A stretch of DNA of 64,000 nucleotides, taken from Chenopodium formosanum (taxonomy: Eukaryota; Streptophyta; Magnoliopsida; Caryophyllales; Amaranthaceae). The stretch is taken from NCBI GenBank assembly GCA_024500155.1, contig CM044862.1, positions 24,450,501 to 24,514,500 of the forward strand, given 5' to 3'. A model generated the notes under the pieces. That model had not been told where the DNA came from. It did not search any database and was given only the letters and a program-made list of their open reading frames with translations. Positions 22,013-33,240 of the stretch are shown here, one piece after another (positions within the stretch are counted from its first letter, which is position 1; the number at the start of each line of letters is the position of its first letter). The position numbers and the translations under genes were made by a program.

Positions 22013-22303
22013 TGTAACACCACGACCCCAAACTAATTAGGGAGGGGCCTAACGTTACGAAATGCGCATTGAGGGCCAACAAATGGCCCCACAAACCAAC
22101 ACAAGTCCTTCCGGCGCATTTTGTCCTCACTTATGCGCACCCCGAGAAAACTTCCCAAGAGGTCACCCATCCCAAGACTACTCCCAACCAAGCACGCTTA
22201 ACTGTGGATTATCGTAGCAAATGAGCTCCCTAAAAGGAAGATGCACCTTGTTGATATGAGTAGTATATCAAATCCTTTTAAAGCAATCATGAGGGGTATT
22301 ACA
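22013..22303 (-). mobile_element. Cassandra-type TRIM solo LTR carrying 5S rRNA promoter boxes
   Basis: The 291-bp unit runs from TGTAACACCACG to GGGTATTACA and is flanked by the exact duplication ATAAT (22008-22012 and 22304-22308). On the minus strand it reads AGTTAAGCGTGCTTGG, then GGGAGTAGTCTTGGGATGG and GTGACCTCTTGGGAAG. These are the box A, intermediate and box C regions of plant 5S rRNA genes. Carrying 5S promoter sequence in the LTR is the defining trait of Cassandra terminal-repeat retrotransposons in miniature. As only one LTR is present, it is a solo LTR. Confidence 0.9.
22150..22205 (-). rRNA. 5S rRNA-like Pol III internal promoter inside the Cassandra LTR (not a true 5S gene)
   Basis: Box A-like AGTTAAGCGTGC is near 22192-22203, and box C-like GGATGGGTGACC lies at about 22161-22173. 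Only the 3' half of a 5S gene resembles the standard, and it lies in a retrotransposon LTR, so it is a promoter module and not an rRNA gene. Confidence 0.8.
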
Positions 22304-23008
22304 ATAATAATCGTTTGGAGCAAATTGAATATTTTGTTTGCATGCCTTTGAGATCGCAAGAATCACTTTTCACTATAAGAATTGAGTATAGTCCAATATG
22401 GGCGAATGTGACTCCATGAATCACTTCGTACCATCATCCCCGATCTTGCTTTCGTGGTTTCGAACCATATAGAGTTAGTAATCTCATGGATTATGAATGG
22501 GGTGCAACCTTCACGGGTCAATTGTTATTGCCTATCGTTGTCCCTTAATCGTGGTTGCCTTTTATGATCCGTGAACGGTTTACAAGTTCCTTAAAAACTT
22601 GTTGACAGCTCCCTACTTTGCTTTGTCCCTAACCGTATTATGTCAATTCCCACTTCTTAAGAGTGCCAAGCATATATACACATGCTTTAACGTAGGCGTA
22701 CTTCAAACGACGCCTACAGTAACATAAGTGTTTTTAATTTGAATTGGTTTTGGTTAAGGGCCTACAATGATTCCAAGTTGTAGGTTTGACATTATTTTAC
22801 TTTGGCATGACTTTACTTTCATGAGTTGACTTTTAAGTTGAGTCGTTTTAAATATTTTAACGGAGAGTCGTTCGCTGTGTGTCTTTGATAGTTGCTTTAG
22901 CTATTTTCACGGTGGCAGTAATATCTTAGATTTTCCTATTTAAAGTTTTAAACAGGGCAAAACAGGTATTATTTTAAAAGAAAGGAATTTCTAGGGTGTT
23001 ACAAGAAG

Positions 23009-23600
23009 TTTTTTTTTCCTCTTTCGAGCCTTCTCTAGAGGACTGTTTTAGAGCATGATTTCATTAAAGGACAATATTTTTATTGAGGCCTATTCATAAA
23101 GCAGAAATTTTTACGGGCATTTGCGAGATGCACCCTTGTAAAGCTCCCGGTTTCGATGGTGTTCAAACTGTGATCTACCAAAAGTTCTGGCATATTGTGG
23201 GTGACGACATTTATTAGCATGCTAGTAGTATTCTACATGGGTTACGACCGCCAGAAATTGCGAATAACACCTACATAGCTGTTATCCCTTAGGTGATTTC
23301 CCCTACTTCAATTTCTGAGTTTCGCCCTATTTCTTTATGCAGTGTGTTTTATAAATTGTGTCAAAGGCAATTGTCATGAAGTTAAAGACGATTTTTCTAG
23401 AGTTATTTTAGAGAATCAAAGTGCCTTTGCCCCGAGAGACTTATTACCGACAATGCTTTAATGCCATACAATTTTTTCCATACAATGAAAAAGAGAAGCA
23501 AGGGACGTAAAGGCACAATTGCAATGAAACTAAATATATATGGTCAAGGCGTGTGACAGAGTTGAGTAGGTGTTCCTGAAAAACTTCTCTGAAAGATTAA
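23009..23600 (+). pseudogene. LINE reverse transcriptase, RT-core fragment
   Basis: In pieces, with stops between, the plus strand reads MHPCKAPGFDGVQ, YQKFWHIVGDD, NTYIAVIP, ISEFRPISLCSVFYKL, RLITDNALMPYNFFHTMKK and GRKGTIAMKL. These are RT motifs 0-3 of plant L1-type non-LTR retrotransposons (PGPDG, IPK, FRPISL, LITDN, MK.D.SKAYD). The catalytic YADD block is absent, because the fragment ends near 23600. It is the continuation of 16617-16805 once the solo LTR is removed. Confidence 0.85.
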
Positions 23601-25099
23601 TTGATGTCTATCATTGAATTTAAATAAACTTTAAGCAGTTATAAAAACGTAATATTAATTTAGTTTATTGAAAGGGGGTTTAAAGCTTTTATAAAACAAG
23701 GATTATAATGTTTTATAAATTGATTTTGGTTTATTTCTGATGTTTTTTGGAGTAGATTTTATAGATCGAAGGAAGATTTTTGAATTGCTTTGTATTTCCT
23801 AGAGTAGATCAAGGTATGTGCACACATACTCTCACTTTAGGTAGAACTTGTTAGGATGAAATTTTTATGTCATTTCAGATTATTTTTTGTAATTAAAAAT
23901 CATTTTTATTGTCACTTTAGTTGATTATAATGTCGTTGTAGTATCATGTTATGCTTTGAAAATTTATGTGTGGAGCACGTTAGGGTCCATGAGAGGCCTA
24001 GATTAATTTATGTACTACTTGTTTTATTTGAGTATTATGTTGATATATTACATAGATTTTTATGCAAGTTTAAAATCATGTTAATTTAATGAATTAGTAT
24101 GTTGTGCATGAATATTTATTATGTGAAGCATGCTAATAAAAGTGAGTTAAGCAAAGTGATTATTATCTTCATGCGAATTAAATTATATAGCTATGATGTC
24201 AATGTTAAGTCAAGCAAGTTTGTATTTATTAATCAAGTAGTAGTAGTAGTTAAAGTAAAGGAATAATTATTGAAGTGCTATGTGAATTAAAAGTAAGTCT
24301 AGATTAACTAATTAATTGATAGGGCATGATACTTGCTTATAGAAGGATCCCTACAAGTATTAAGTACGGAGGGGGTCTAATATTTAAATGTTTACTCTCC
24401 TTATTGTAGCGTGAGACGTTGCACTATTGTTTTTATTGGAATTTCCAAGGTTTAGGGTGTTATGTAGTACATAACACTGTATTTTGGAAAGTAAATCCCT
24501 TAGCTTTCCCTTCGAACTATTAGAGTTGACAGAGAACTATGCAATAAGTATTGTCATGGCATCCCTTGATTCCCGTTCATGTTCTTAATTATAAAGAGTA
24601 AAGTCAAGTAAAGATTTAAGTAAATTAAAGCCAAGTCATTTTTTTTAAAGTGGTAAAAAAAGTCAATTTAACTTTAAGGAAATGTAATTGCATAAAAAAC
24701 ATAATACTAAGAGTTACATATTAGAAAAGGAAGTACTAGGGATAGCTAACATTAATTACACCAATTGATACATGATTTTGACACAAACTCCAAAATTTAT
24801 ATTCTATATTGTTTTAAAATAATTTTCACATTTACGTTTATGGAATGTTACTTTTTATTTTTATTGCAAATATATTTCAATTCACATTAATTAGCAAACA
24901 ATTTAAAATTAGGATTTTAATAATATTATTCAAGAAAATGAATCAAATTATACCTCGTAAGACCTTGTATTTTTCTTCTTATACATACAGAAGATATTAG
25001 AAGATTTCCTCTAATTTTAACAATCATATGATTCCAAATGAATATATCATTGTAAAACAAAGGAAGTAAGTACCTGTAATACTTTGTGATTTTAATAAT
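23601..25099. other. AT-rich non-coding stretch, possibly an old LTR
   Basis: No credible ORF. The region is AT-rich, with phrases such as AGATCAAGGTATGTGCACAC (near 23810) that resemble parts of Tekay-like LTRs in order, but no ends or target duplication can be found. I treat it as unclassified decayed repeat DNA. Confidence 0.35.
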
Positions 25100-25102
25100 T
25101 AG

Positions 25103-26500
25103 CACTACTAGAAAACAGGGAAATAGCGACGGATTGCTTCCGACGGACCCATTATTCCGCCGAAAAAGACGAAATTTTCGACGGTTTTTTTATTCCGTCG
25201 GATATTTCCGACAAATTCAACAAAACTGTCAAAAATCCGTTGGAATATATGTACTTTTCCGACGGATTTTCCGTCGGAAAGTACCATTTTTGACAGAATA
25301 AAAATCCGTCGGAACTTCCAACAGTATTTTCCGTCAAAGTATAATTAAAAAAAAATTCAAAAAACCCTAATACCCTACCATTCTTCCGCCTCCTCTTTTT
25401 CATTTTCTCCCTTCTCTTTCTCTTTCCCCTTTCCTCCTCTTTCCTGTATGCGTCTATCTTCCCCTTCTCTCTCTGCTCTTTATGCTCCTTCATTCTCTGC
25501 TATCTCCTCTTCATTCTCCTTCTCTTTCAACTTCTGCTATCTCCTCTTCTTTCTTCTTATTCTTCATTCTCCACCTCCTCTTCGTTCTTCTTCCCCCTTA
25601 TATTTTGTCTTCTTTCCCCTCTTTATCTCTCACCACCACTGCAAACTTTAACCATTACCGCACTACAACCATGGACATCAACAACAACACCAACATCGAC
25701 ACCGAAATCAACTACAATTTCCTCCTTTTCACCCTTTCTCTCTCCTCATGACGAAAACAAAGGTTTTCAGGTCAAATTCGACCATGAAAACTCTAGATCT
25801 AGAGTTTTCATGGTCGAATTTTGCCTTGTAAACCCAATGTCAAGGTTTTATGTGGTTGAATTAAGGTATGTGTATTTTAGTTGTTTTATTAGATTTATTG
25901 TAATATATATGTTGTGGCGGATGTTAGAGTTCAAATTTTGGGGGTTGGGTTAGGGATTTCATTTTATTTTCTTAATTTTTTGGTTGTGAAGGTTTTTTCG
26001 GCGGCGGCAATAGTGGTGGTTTTAGGTGGGTGGTGGGGTGGTTGGTTGTGGTTCGACGACAGTTGTAGGGTTTTAGATCTGGGTTTGTTTGGGTGGAAGA
26101 TATGTATTTGGGTGGGTTAGGGTTAGGTGGGTAGGGGTTCAAGTGTAGGTTTTTGTGGTTGGGTAGTGGGTGGTGGTACGGGCTGGTGGGGGAGTGGTAC
26201 GGGTTAGGGGGCCGGTGTTGTGGGTTGGTGTGGGGGGTGGTGGGGTGGTCAGTGGTGGGAGGCTTTTTTTGTTTTATTTAAAGCATTTTCCGTCGGAAAT
26301 TTCCGATGGACTATTCCGGGTCTGAAAATTAATTTCGCGGGCTAATTTCCGTCGGAACAGTGGTTTCGACGGAAATTTTGTCGAAAAAGGCCCATTTTCC
26401 TACAAATGGTTTTTCGACAACCAATTCCGTGGGAATTTTTGTCGAAAATGGGTTTTCCGACAAAATTTTTCCGTCATTATTTGCCTGTTTTCTAGTAGTG
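25103..26500. mobile_element. Non-autonomous CACTA (CMC) element 2
   Basis: A perfect 17-bp terminal inverted repeat (CACTACTAGAAAACAGG and its complement) is flanked by the 3-bp duplication TAG (25100-25102 and 26501-26503). Subterminal TTCCGACGGA / TCCGTCGGAA words repeat at both ends (25127-25330, 26286-26475). The interior has a CT-rich tract with CCCTAA (25360-25640), a perfect 48-bp palindrome and a GT-rich region. No transposase ORF, so it depends on another element for movement. Confidence 0.93.
25774..25821. repeat. Perfect 48-bp palindrome inside CACTA element 2
   Basis: Two 24-base arms meet with no spacer at AGA|TCT. Each arm reads AAATTCGACCATGAAAAC then TCTAGA. DNA could extrude a cruciform, and RNA would form a near-perfect hairpin. 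Confidence 0.95.
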
Positions 26501-26503
26501 TAG

Positions 26504-27553
26504 TTTCCTAATTATTTTATATAATATTATTTCACATGGGTACTATACTAAATGAAACTTATTAATTGAATTTTGGCACTTAATGTGTTTATCGAATTTA
26601 GCACCAAAGATACTTTGAATATTTATATTTTTGAAATTCATACATTAAGTTGGATTTTTTAAATTAAAGATTTTATAAATAATTAAGTTGGATTCTGTAA
26701 ATATTTTTAGATTTTTGAAAAACAGTATTTTGGAATTTTATTTTTCATGATGGCCAAATAAAATAAAATAATATCTTATTTAAATTCCTATTCTTACTTA
26801 ATTTTTGAGACTCTCCATAGTTTCCTAAATCTTATCCTAAATATTTTCCATAAACCTATTCTCCAATCAAATTCTTAGAAAATAATTATTTCCTAATCAT
26901 ATTATCATTAGAATATACTAGAAATTGAATCAATCCCTAATTAAACCTAAATTTGTTTACGTTACCTAAATCGAAAGTTATTATCTCTAGGACTCTCCAA
27001 TATTTTATGAAAACCTACCATATCTTTAACGCTCCTCAAACTATAAATACCCCCTACCTCACAAACTGTCAAGAGAATGAATTTAGACATAAAAAGGTGA
27101 TTAAATAGGAATAAAGAATATGATTTAATCATTATAAACATCTTCTTTAATGGGGGGTTACAAAGGATCATCAAGAGATCAAGGAAGAATCCAAGGGAAG
27201 AAGCCCGTTGGAATTCTAACAGATTCTATCGCGCCCGATAAGGCAAGGCTTCACCTGACCAGGCGAGCATCCAATAACAAACTAACGGATTTCGAAGCTC
27301 CTCACGCCTGACAGGGCATGACTCGCCCGATCGGGCGAAGGTTTATTTCTAGACTTTCACTTGCGCCCGACCGGGCCGAGTACCGTCTGACTGGGCGACG
27401 AGGATTCTAGCAAATATGTTATTCTTTCTCGCACCCGATCGAGCACATCTAGCCTGATCGGACGGATGCTCTATGCATTAACCCTTTTTTATTACATATT
27501 TTCTTTCTCTTCCTCCACATTGGAGCTAGTAGCTGTAAGGACGGTGTGCCTAT
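26504..27553. other. AT-rich non-coding stretch with a CGCCCGATCGGGCG repeat block
   Basis: No credible ORF. A TATA-like CTATAAATACCCC lies near 27042. From about 27229 to 27470 the words GCGCCCGA, CGCCCGATCGGGCG, GCCCGACCGGGC and CACCCGATCGAGC recur several times, separated by AT-rich spacers. Probably a fragment of an LTR or leader whose ends I could not locate. Confidence 0.4.
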
Positions 27554-29127
27554 TGTAGGGCATCCTTTTCCTTATATACCCATGACGCTTTAAAAGCCTA
27601 GGACTTTATACTTGTTAGGGTGTATTAGGATTTGAATTCCTAACTGTTTGGGGTACCTTGAATTAGAGTTGACCTTATCATTATGCTTTTTTGTAAGAAA
27701 CTAGTAAGGAGTCGCCAATAAGTTTTAGGAAAACTCATAAACCACGTTCATGCCTTTCTCCCAAGTAGAGTTTAAGGGATATTTAGCGCGAATTATAAGT
27801 TTACCCATGCCCAAATTGGTGTACTTATACCAGAAATGAGTTCGGGAGCGAGGGGTACTAAAATAACGTTCCCTTTAGGGGGAAATTCTTATTCTAGCCC
27901 TAGTGCGGCCTCTACTAGCTCTTCCTTTTTCACAATTTCATTACCAAACAATATATTCAACGTGATACCTAAAACCTAAGTTAGTTGATTTTATTTACAA
28001 GCATTTAATCACGTAGGAATTTCATTGCAAAGTCGTTATTCTTTATATAATTTATATTCGTGAAAAGAACAGTAAATAAACAATATTCGCCTTGTCTTAA
28101 GTGATCAAACAACAATTAATTATTCAGTTCTATTCTTTATTTAACGCAAGATGCTATGTGAAATTAATTAATTAAAAGTTTGTTTAAAGTGATCAAACAA
28201 TACTAATTAATTAATTAAAGTTATGTTAACAATAAAAGAAAAAAGATTTATCCAAGTGGTCGGGAATATACAACTTATCCTTGCTAGATCTTTGTTTATA
28301 ACACTTATGGACTCCTTCTTGTTTGGGAACCTCCACCGCAGTAACAAGTAATAAAGGGGTGAGTGTTTAAGACAAGAGGGTTGAGAGTACACAAGCTCAT
28401 AAAGTTTGTGCTAAAGTTCCGGGTTATTTTCTGTCTGTTTAAGCCTCGTATTAAGCCTCTATATATAGGGAATAGGTGCGTTAGCAGGTGTCGCCGGCAT
28501 CTGAATGGGTTGCGCGCGCCCTCCCAGTGCAAGTGAATCAGGTGCGTTGCTATGGGTAGTGCCAACGGTACTCCTTGCGCGCGATATTATGTTAAGATTC
28601 GATTTTATATTTTTATAAAATTCTGAATCTTCCGCGAGCGCATCATTAGAGGCTGCACTGGGTGTCACGCGCAACCCTATGCATTTGCGCGTGCCAATCT
28701 AGCGCACTCTTTGAGATGAGCGTGGACTTTTCTGCGAGAACTTTTATTTTTAACCTAGGCGCCTCTAAGTCCGTCAAAATTAGGTTTAGGCTTTGGCTTT
28801 AAGCCTAATTTCTGATCAGACTTTAAATCATTTTGTTTTGGGTTAGGCTAGGTATTTTCTAGTTTTAGCGCGCTAAGAATTTAGATTGACCCTTTGCAAG
28901 TATAGAACGCTTTTTATAAGTAAAGGCTGTCCTGGGTGATGTCATGTCATGAGAATATATCAATTTAAAAGAGTAAAGAGGATGATATCCTCTCAATTAT
29001 GGCGTCTTTGATCTAAAGTCTCTCGATATGTCATTGAAACTTTAGTCTATGATTTTAACAAGTTAAAAGATGATAAAAGAGAGGTGTTTCGGCATTCGTA
29101 GCCTAACACGTGATAGAGGTGTTTACA
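27554..29127 (-). mobile_element. Candidate Tat-type LTR of a third subfamily
   Basis: The left end TGTAGGGCATCC resembles subfamily A, and a right end GGTGTTTACA at 29127 resembles GGTGTCTACA. Between them the conserved order is kept: GGAGTCGCCAATAAGTTT (27703), AAACCACGTTCA, GTTCGGGAGCGAGGGGTAC, then GGCCTCTACTAG. A minus TATA box (CTATATATAG) is at 28455-28464 and a GC cassette with TGCGCGCGCC words at 28500-28700. No target duplication matches, so it may be the 3' LTR of the element bearing the gene at 30941. The ends are inferred. Confidence 0.5.
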
Positions 29128-30940
29128 GTTGCTTACCAAAATGCAATATTCGTGGTCCCCAAGATAGAAATACATGTCTTATGACTAGAGGCATATATCC
29201 AAATCCAGTGAGAGAGAAGAAAATAGACAACTCTTTCAGCAGTTTTGTCCACAAGATGAAAACACGTGTATCAGGAATGGGGGCATGTGTCTAAGTAGGT
29301 GCAACTTTGGCATGTCTCTCTTTATACAGGGGGTGGACGGACACCCTAACTGTCCGGTAACCTAGTAAGCTCACTAACTACCGTACTTGCTCTAATCGAG
29401 AATGTGCCTTATCCTCGATGGTTCGGCACGCCAAACGACTCGTTAAGATAACACTTAAAGTTGAAAAGAAGTTCTACCATTTTCGTTACGGGAGGTAGAT
29501 CACGTTGCTGGGGAAGAGGATGCAATTTTACGCAACACCTACGTCATACAATTTTACGATGTACAATACGCCATGCAATTTTACGCTGCACGATATGCCA
29601 TTCTTTTTGTTGTGGACGCCAAAAAAAGAATGAAAAAAACAAAAAGAACGTGACATTTCTAAAGTTAGTACAGTAAAATGACAAACTTGTCTATGGGAGC
29701 TTTTACGCAAAGCACCACAGTGGAACGTTTTAAGACATGCTCAAGAAGAACATCCAAAACGTATGCTTGGGACAGGCAAAAATCACGGTGTTCATGCGGG
29801 ATGATGCAAAAAACTATCAATAAAGAAAACTGCAAGATGCAAAGCAAATTAAAAGAATTCAATAATTTGCGCGCCATTACGTCTAATAATGAGCAAAAAC
29901 CATTAAAAATAAATCAAACAGATCGAAATCAAAATACTGATCTTTTTAAGTGACCAGTATCCGTGTGCAACTTAGTGAGTTGCACTGGCCAGGCGCACGC
30001 ATCGTTATGAGTTGCCCGTCATGCGCAACAGATTCTGTTATGCACGACATTTAAGTCAGTAAAAGAAACATCGAAGAGCGGGATTTCAGTTCGCTCTATC
30101 TCTTTTATTTATTTCGCCATTTTTGTCCTTTTCTCACTCTACAAAGCTCGGCATTCTTTTCACTTTGAGGCTAAAGAAAGTAGATCTCGTCCCTTATTCG
30201 TATTTTCCATAATCCGATGTAACTTTTTGATTTTTTTTTACTTTGTTTTTTGGCTGAATTTGGGGAATTTCAAACCATTAAACCCCAAAATTCGAATTTA
30301 GGGGTTTTTAATTTGGTCCATTATTCTTGAAATTGTTTGTTCCATGTTGTCATGCTATGTTTATGAAGTGTTTTGCAACAAATTTCATGAAAAATGGTTG
30401 AATATTGAACCTTGTATGAGCATTTCTTTGTTCAAGTTTGTTCTTGGTATTTTGATCGAATTTTAGTTCGAATTTGTTGTTTTTGCTTGCTCATTTGATT
30501 ATACTTGTTGATTATGAAGTGAATTGTAGTACTAGAACTACGATTACTTTCATGAATCATGTTTTGAAGATTTTGAATCCGAAAAATGGCGTAAAGTATG
30601 CACTTTAGCTTATTTTTTCTATGTTTGAACCTCAAGATTGTTTGGTAGACGATAATTATATTAATGTCATTATTATTCGCCTGAAAATAGTTGATTCTTT
30701 GATATTTAGGAATATAATCTCTAGAATACTTTAGTTGAAACTGGTGTAGGATGAATTTTGTGGGTGTTAAAGCCCTCATTTACTAGGTTTAACTGCAGGT
30801 ATAGTAGCCCTCAAGCGTGGGTGTCATTCGATTTTTGTGTTTTTCCATCTCGTTAGTCGTTATGTTGCTGAAATGGGTCTAGAACATGTATATTAGTTAT
30901 TTAGAAAAATAAACTAATAAAGAGTTTTATAGATTATAGT
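29128..30940. other. Non-coding stretch upstream of the plant-mobile-domain gene
   Basis: No supported gene. There is a small GC-rich block with TTGCACTGGCCAGGCGCACG words near 29980-30060, similar to blocks at 28500 and 33710. The AT-rich part at 30170-30930 could be promoter and 5' untranslated sequence of the plus-strand gene that starts near 30941. Short ORFs here show no recognisable similarity. Confidence 0.35.
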
Positions 30941-33240
30941 ATGGACACCCCTCCATTCGTCGATGTTGAGGAGGATCTAGGAGGAGTGCCTAACGAAGCG
31001 GTTCGCCCTCGAAAGAGGGTGACACGTCCTCGTGAGGAGGTTCGAGAGTGACATGTTGGGGCTGATCAACGTCGTCATGAGAGGCTCCTCCCAACTGGGA
31101 CCCTCAAGTCTTGAGGTGGGACCCATACCATCACATTTCGATTCGGAATTGGCGCGGCATAGTGAGTTATTTTGTGCCTTCGTCATTTCATCTTTTCTTT
31201 CTTTCTCTCTCTTTTTTTTTTTTGAAAATTCATTGCCGCATTTTCTCATGTATTTTCTTTAGAGTGAGCCTAGCATGTGTCTATATGGCTTGGGTAAATT
31301 GAGAGGTCATTTTGGAAGTTTACCCGATGTGGTGAAGGAGGTGGTGGAGCTTTCGGGGATCAGCCCCCAACTGGCGGCTCTGCGGGACTTATCGAGTCAA
31401 CCTGCATCGTTAGCTTTCCTTCGCGGGTTACTGGAGTTTTAGTGGGATTCCACCAATGCTTTCCTTTTCCGTGGGGGGAGATGGCGGTTACTTCTTTTGA
31501 CTTCACTATGATCACGGGTTTTCCATTCGGAGATGAGCCTGTGGTTATAGAGACCGTGAAGGGGTCAGGCAAGAGGCTGCGCGACCTCATGGGGGACCGC
31601 ATTGCGACAACCCTTCATATGTACGCGTAGTCTTGTCTGTACTCGGTTTTTGACGAGGTTGTACACCTGAGCAGTTTGATCAGATATACATTGCCCATGT
31701 TATTTCCGTCTAATCGGGGAGACCGTTTCACTATCGGGTTACTCGTTTGCCTCATTGATTTGGGGCAAGTGGGTAACTTTAGTTGGGCAGAGGTGTCGTA
31801 TGCCTGTATGCATACGGCTATAGGCAAGGTGACCCGGGTGATGGATTCCGCGGCAGCTACTAAGGGGAGAGCGTTTCACTATCGGGTTACTCGTTTGCCT
31901 CATTGATTTGGGGCAAGTGGGTAACTTTAGTTGGGCGGAGGTGTTGTATGCTCATATACTGACGGCTATAGGCAAGGCGACCCAGGTGATGGATTCCGCG
32001 ATAGCTACTAAGGTGCCTCGGATCTCCATTTCGTGGCATGGTCGTATCCTCAGGTGCGAATTTATCTTAATCTTTTTTTTATTTTTATATCACCATTTCG
32101 GTTCTTTTTTATCACATTATATTCTTTTTTAGGCTTGGGGGTACTCGTACCTGCCTTTCCTATCCCCCAGGATACTCGGGGAGGCCCGTTTTACTATCGG
32201 CCATCGTTTGGTCATGATAAGGAAGAAGTGAGCTACTACAGCCAGTGACTTTCGCCAGAGGATTCTTTTGGCGACTCGTGCGTCGGTGAGTATGGTTTTG
32301 ACTGCACACATATGTATAGTTTTTTTGAGTGGCTTTCTTATTTGATTGTGTTTTGTAGATCAATCTCGGTCCTTGGAGTTTGATCGTCGAGGTTCTGAGG
32401 CCGTTCGAGCAGGCGTAGTTCGCTGCCGTTTTTGGGCCCTTTATCTGGGACTTTATGTGCTCCAAAGGACAGACGCTTGGTTTTTAGACGAGCGTGTTCT
32501 CTAGCAGTTCGTGTCCGAGGAGCCTTTGGTTCCTGCGGATCCTCCGATCCGGATGCTGCGTCCAGATCTGTTGTCTAACGATGATCGAGCTCAGGTAATC
32601 CTTGGTTATCTAGCAGAGCAGTTGGTGCTACCGGATGTGTCTTACCCGGCGTTTGTTGCATCTAGGCTGACTCCTTTCCCAGCTTTTGTCCCGGTTAGCA
32701 TTTTTTCTTTTCTCTCTCTCTCTCTCTTTTTTTTTTATCTATTGTTCAGAACTTTGACTCTCTTTTTTTTTGTATATATTTTAGCGAGTTGAGCTAGGTG
32801 GTTAGGTGCCTCCTATGGCGATGGTTACGTATACCGATGCTTTTGGGTCGTTGATTTGTGAGACGCTTCCGGCGGCGGAGGATAAGGACATTCCGTTTGT
32901 ACAAGAGACGGTTGAGTCGGTATGATTATTTTGTACATGTATATTTTTTCATATATCATATACATTTTAATATATAACTTTCCTTTGTGGTTATTACTTT
33001 TAAAATAGGTTCCGCGGGAGACCGTACGTGAACTTCATGGTGAGGACTATGCGTGTTTTCTAAGCTGCTTATCGGAGAGCCCTCGTGGCTTTGTCACGCC
33101 GTGATCATCGAATGGTCGCGATAAATCTTGTTTTATTTTCTTATCAAAGTTATTATAGATTCATGTATTGATCTTTGTTTTGGATTTTACAGGATGTACA
33201 GCAGCCTTTCGGGAGGCGTCGAGCATCTTGACTTCCATTT
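30941..33240 (+). pseudogene. Plant mobile domain (PMD-like) gene, intron-containing, antisense to the Tat element
   Basis: From a candidate ATG at 30941 (MDTPPFVDVEEDLGG), exons read in pieces VGPIPSHFDSELAR, LRGHFGSLPDVVKEVVELSG, GEMAVTSFDFTMITGFPFGD and YTLPMLFPSNRGDRFTIGLL. This order matches the plant mobile domain (PF10536; Gypsy- or MULE-associated). T-rich introns with GT..AG ends can be placed at 31162-31262, 32054-32132, 32286-32358, 32694-32784 and 32920-33008. In-frame stops (for example after LLEF near 31441 and after HMYA near 31628), and a duplicated segment near 31735-31830 / 31890-31990, indicate decay. Its placement downstream of the minus-strand integrase but on the opposite strand fits antisense accessory ORFs of Tat elements. 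Confidence 0.65.
31735..31990 (+). repeat. Internal duplication in the PMD-like gene
   Basis: The stretch with CATTGATTTGGGGCAAGTGG, GTAACTTTAGTTGGGC and GATGGATTCCGCG occurs twice, starting near 31727 and 31883, about 155 bases apart. The second copy differs by a few bases. It duplicates the segment reading CLIDLGQVGNFSWAEV, so the gene carries a repeated exon piece. Confidence 0.8.

Larger units (their letters stand above)
20809..22718 (+). mobile_element. Tat-type LTR (subfamily C), solo, with a nested Cassandra LTR
   Basis: It runs from TGTAGACACC to GACGCCTACA. Flanks are CTAAC (20804-20808) and GTAAC (22719-22723), a target duplication with one mismatch. The GC-rich cassette here uses the word CGTGTCACGG/CGTGTCATGG (21128-21375), upstream of the TATA-like CAATAAATACC near 21446. 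The U5 hairpin is at 22575-22600. It is interrupted at 22013-22303. Confidence 0.85.
16806..23003 (+). mobile_element. Tekay/Del-like solo LTR 2, containing a CACTA element and a Tat-type LTR
   Basis: It opens TGTAATACCCCG and closes GGGTGTTACA like solo LTR 1, and is flanked by AGAAG on both sides (16801-16805 and 23004-23008). Its TATA box is at 17079-17086. Removing the two large inserts leaves roughly 2.6 kb, colinear with solo LTR 1 (for example the GGTACCTTCGGGTACTTAGC and GAATTCCGCCAC regions). It interrupts a LINE pseudogene. Confidence 0.88.

Noticed and set aside
22150..22205. Functional 5S rRNA gene
   Set aside because: Only promoter-half similarity and located within TG...CA LTR ends with a target duplication; it is a Cassandra-type LTR.
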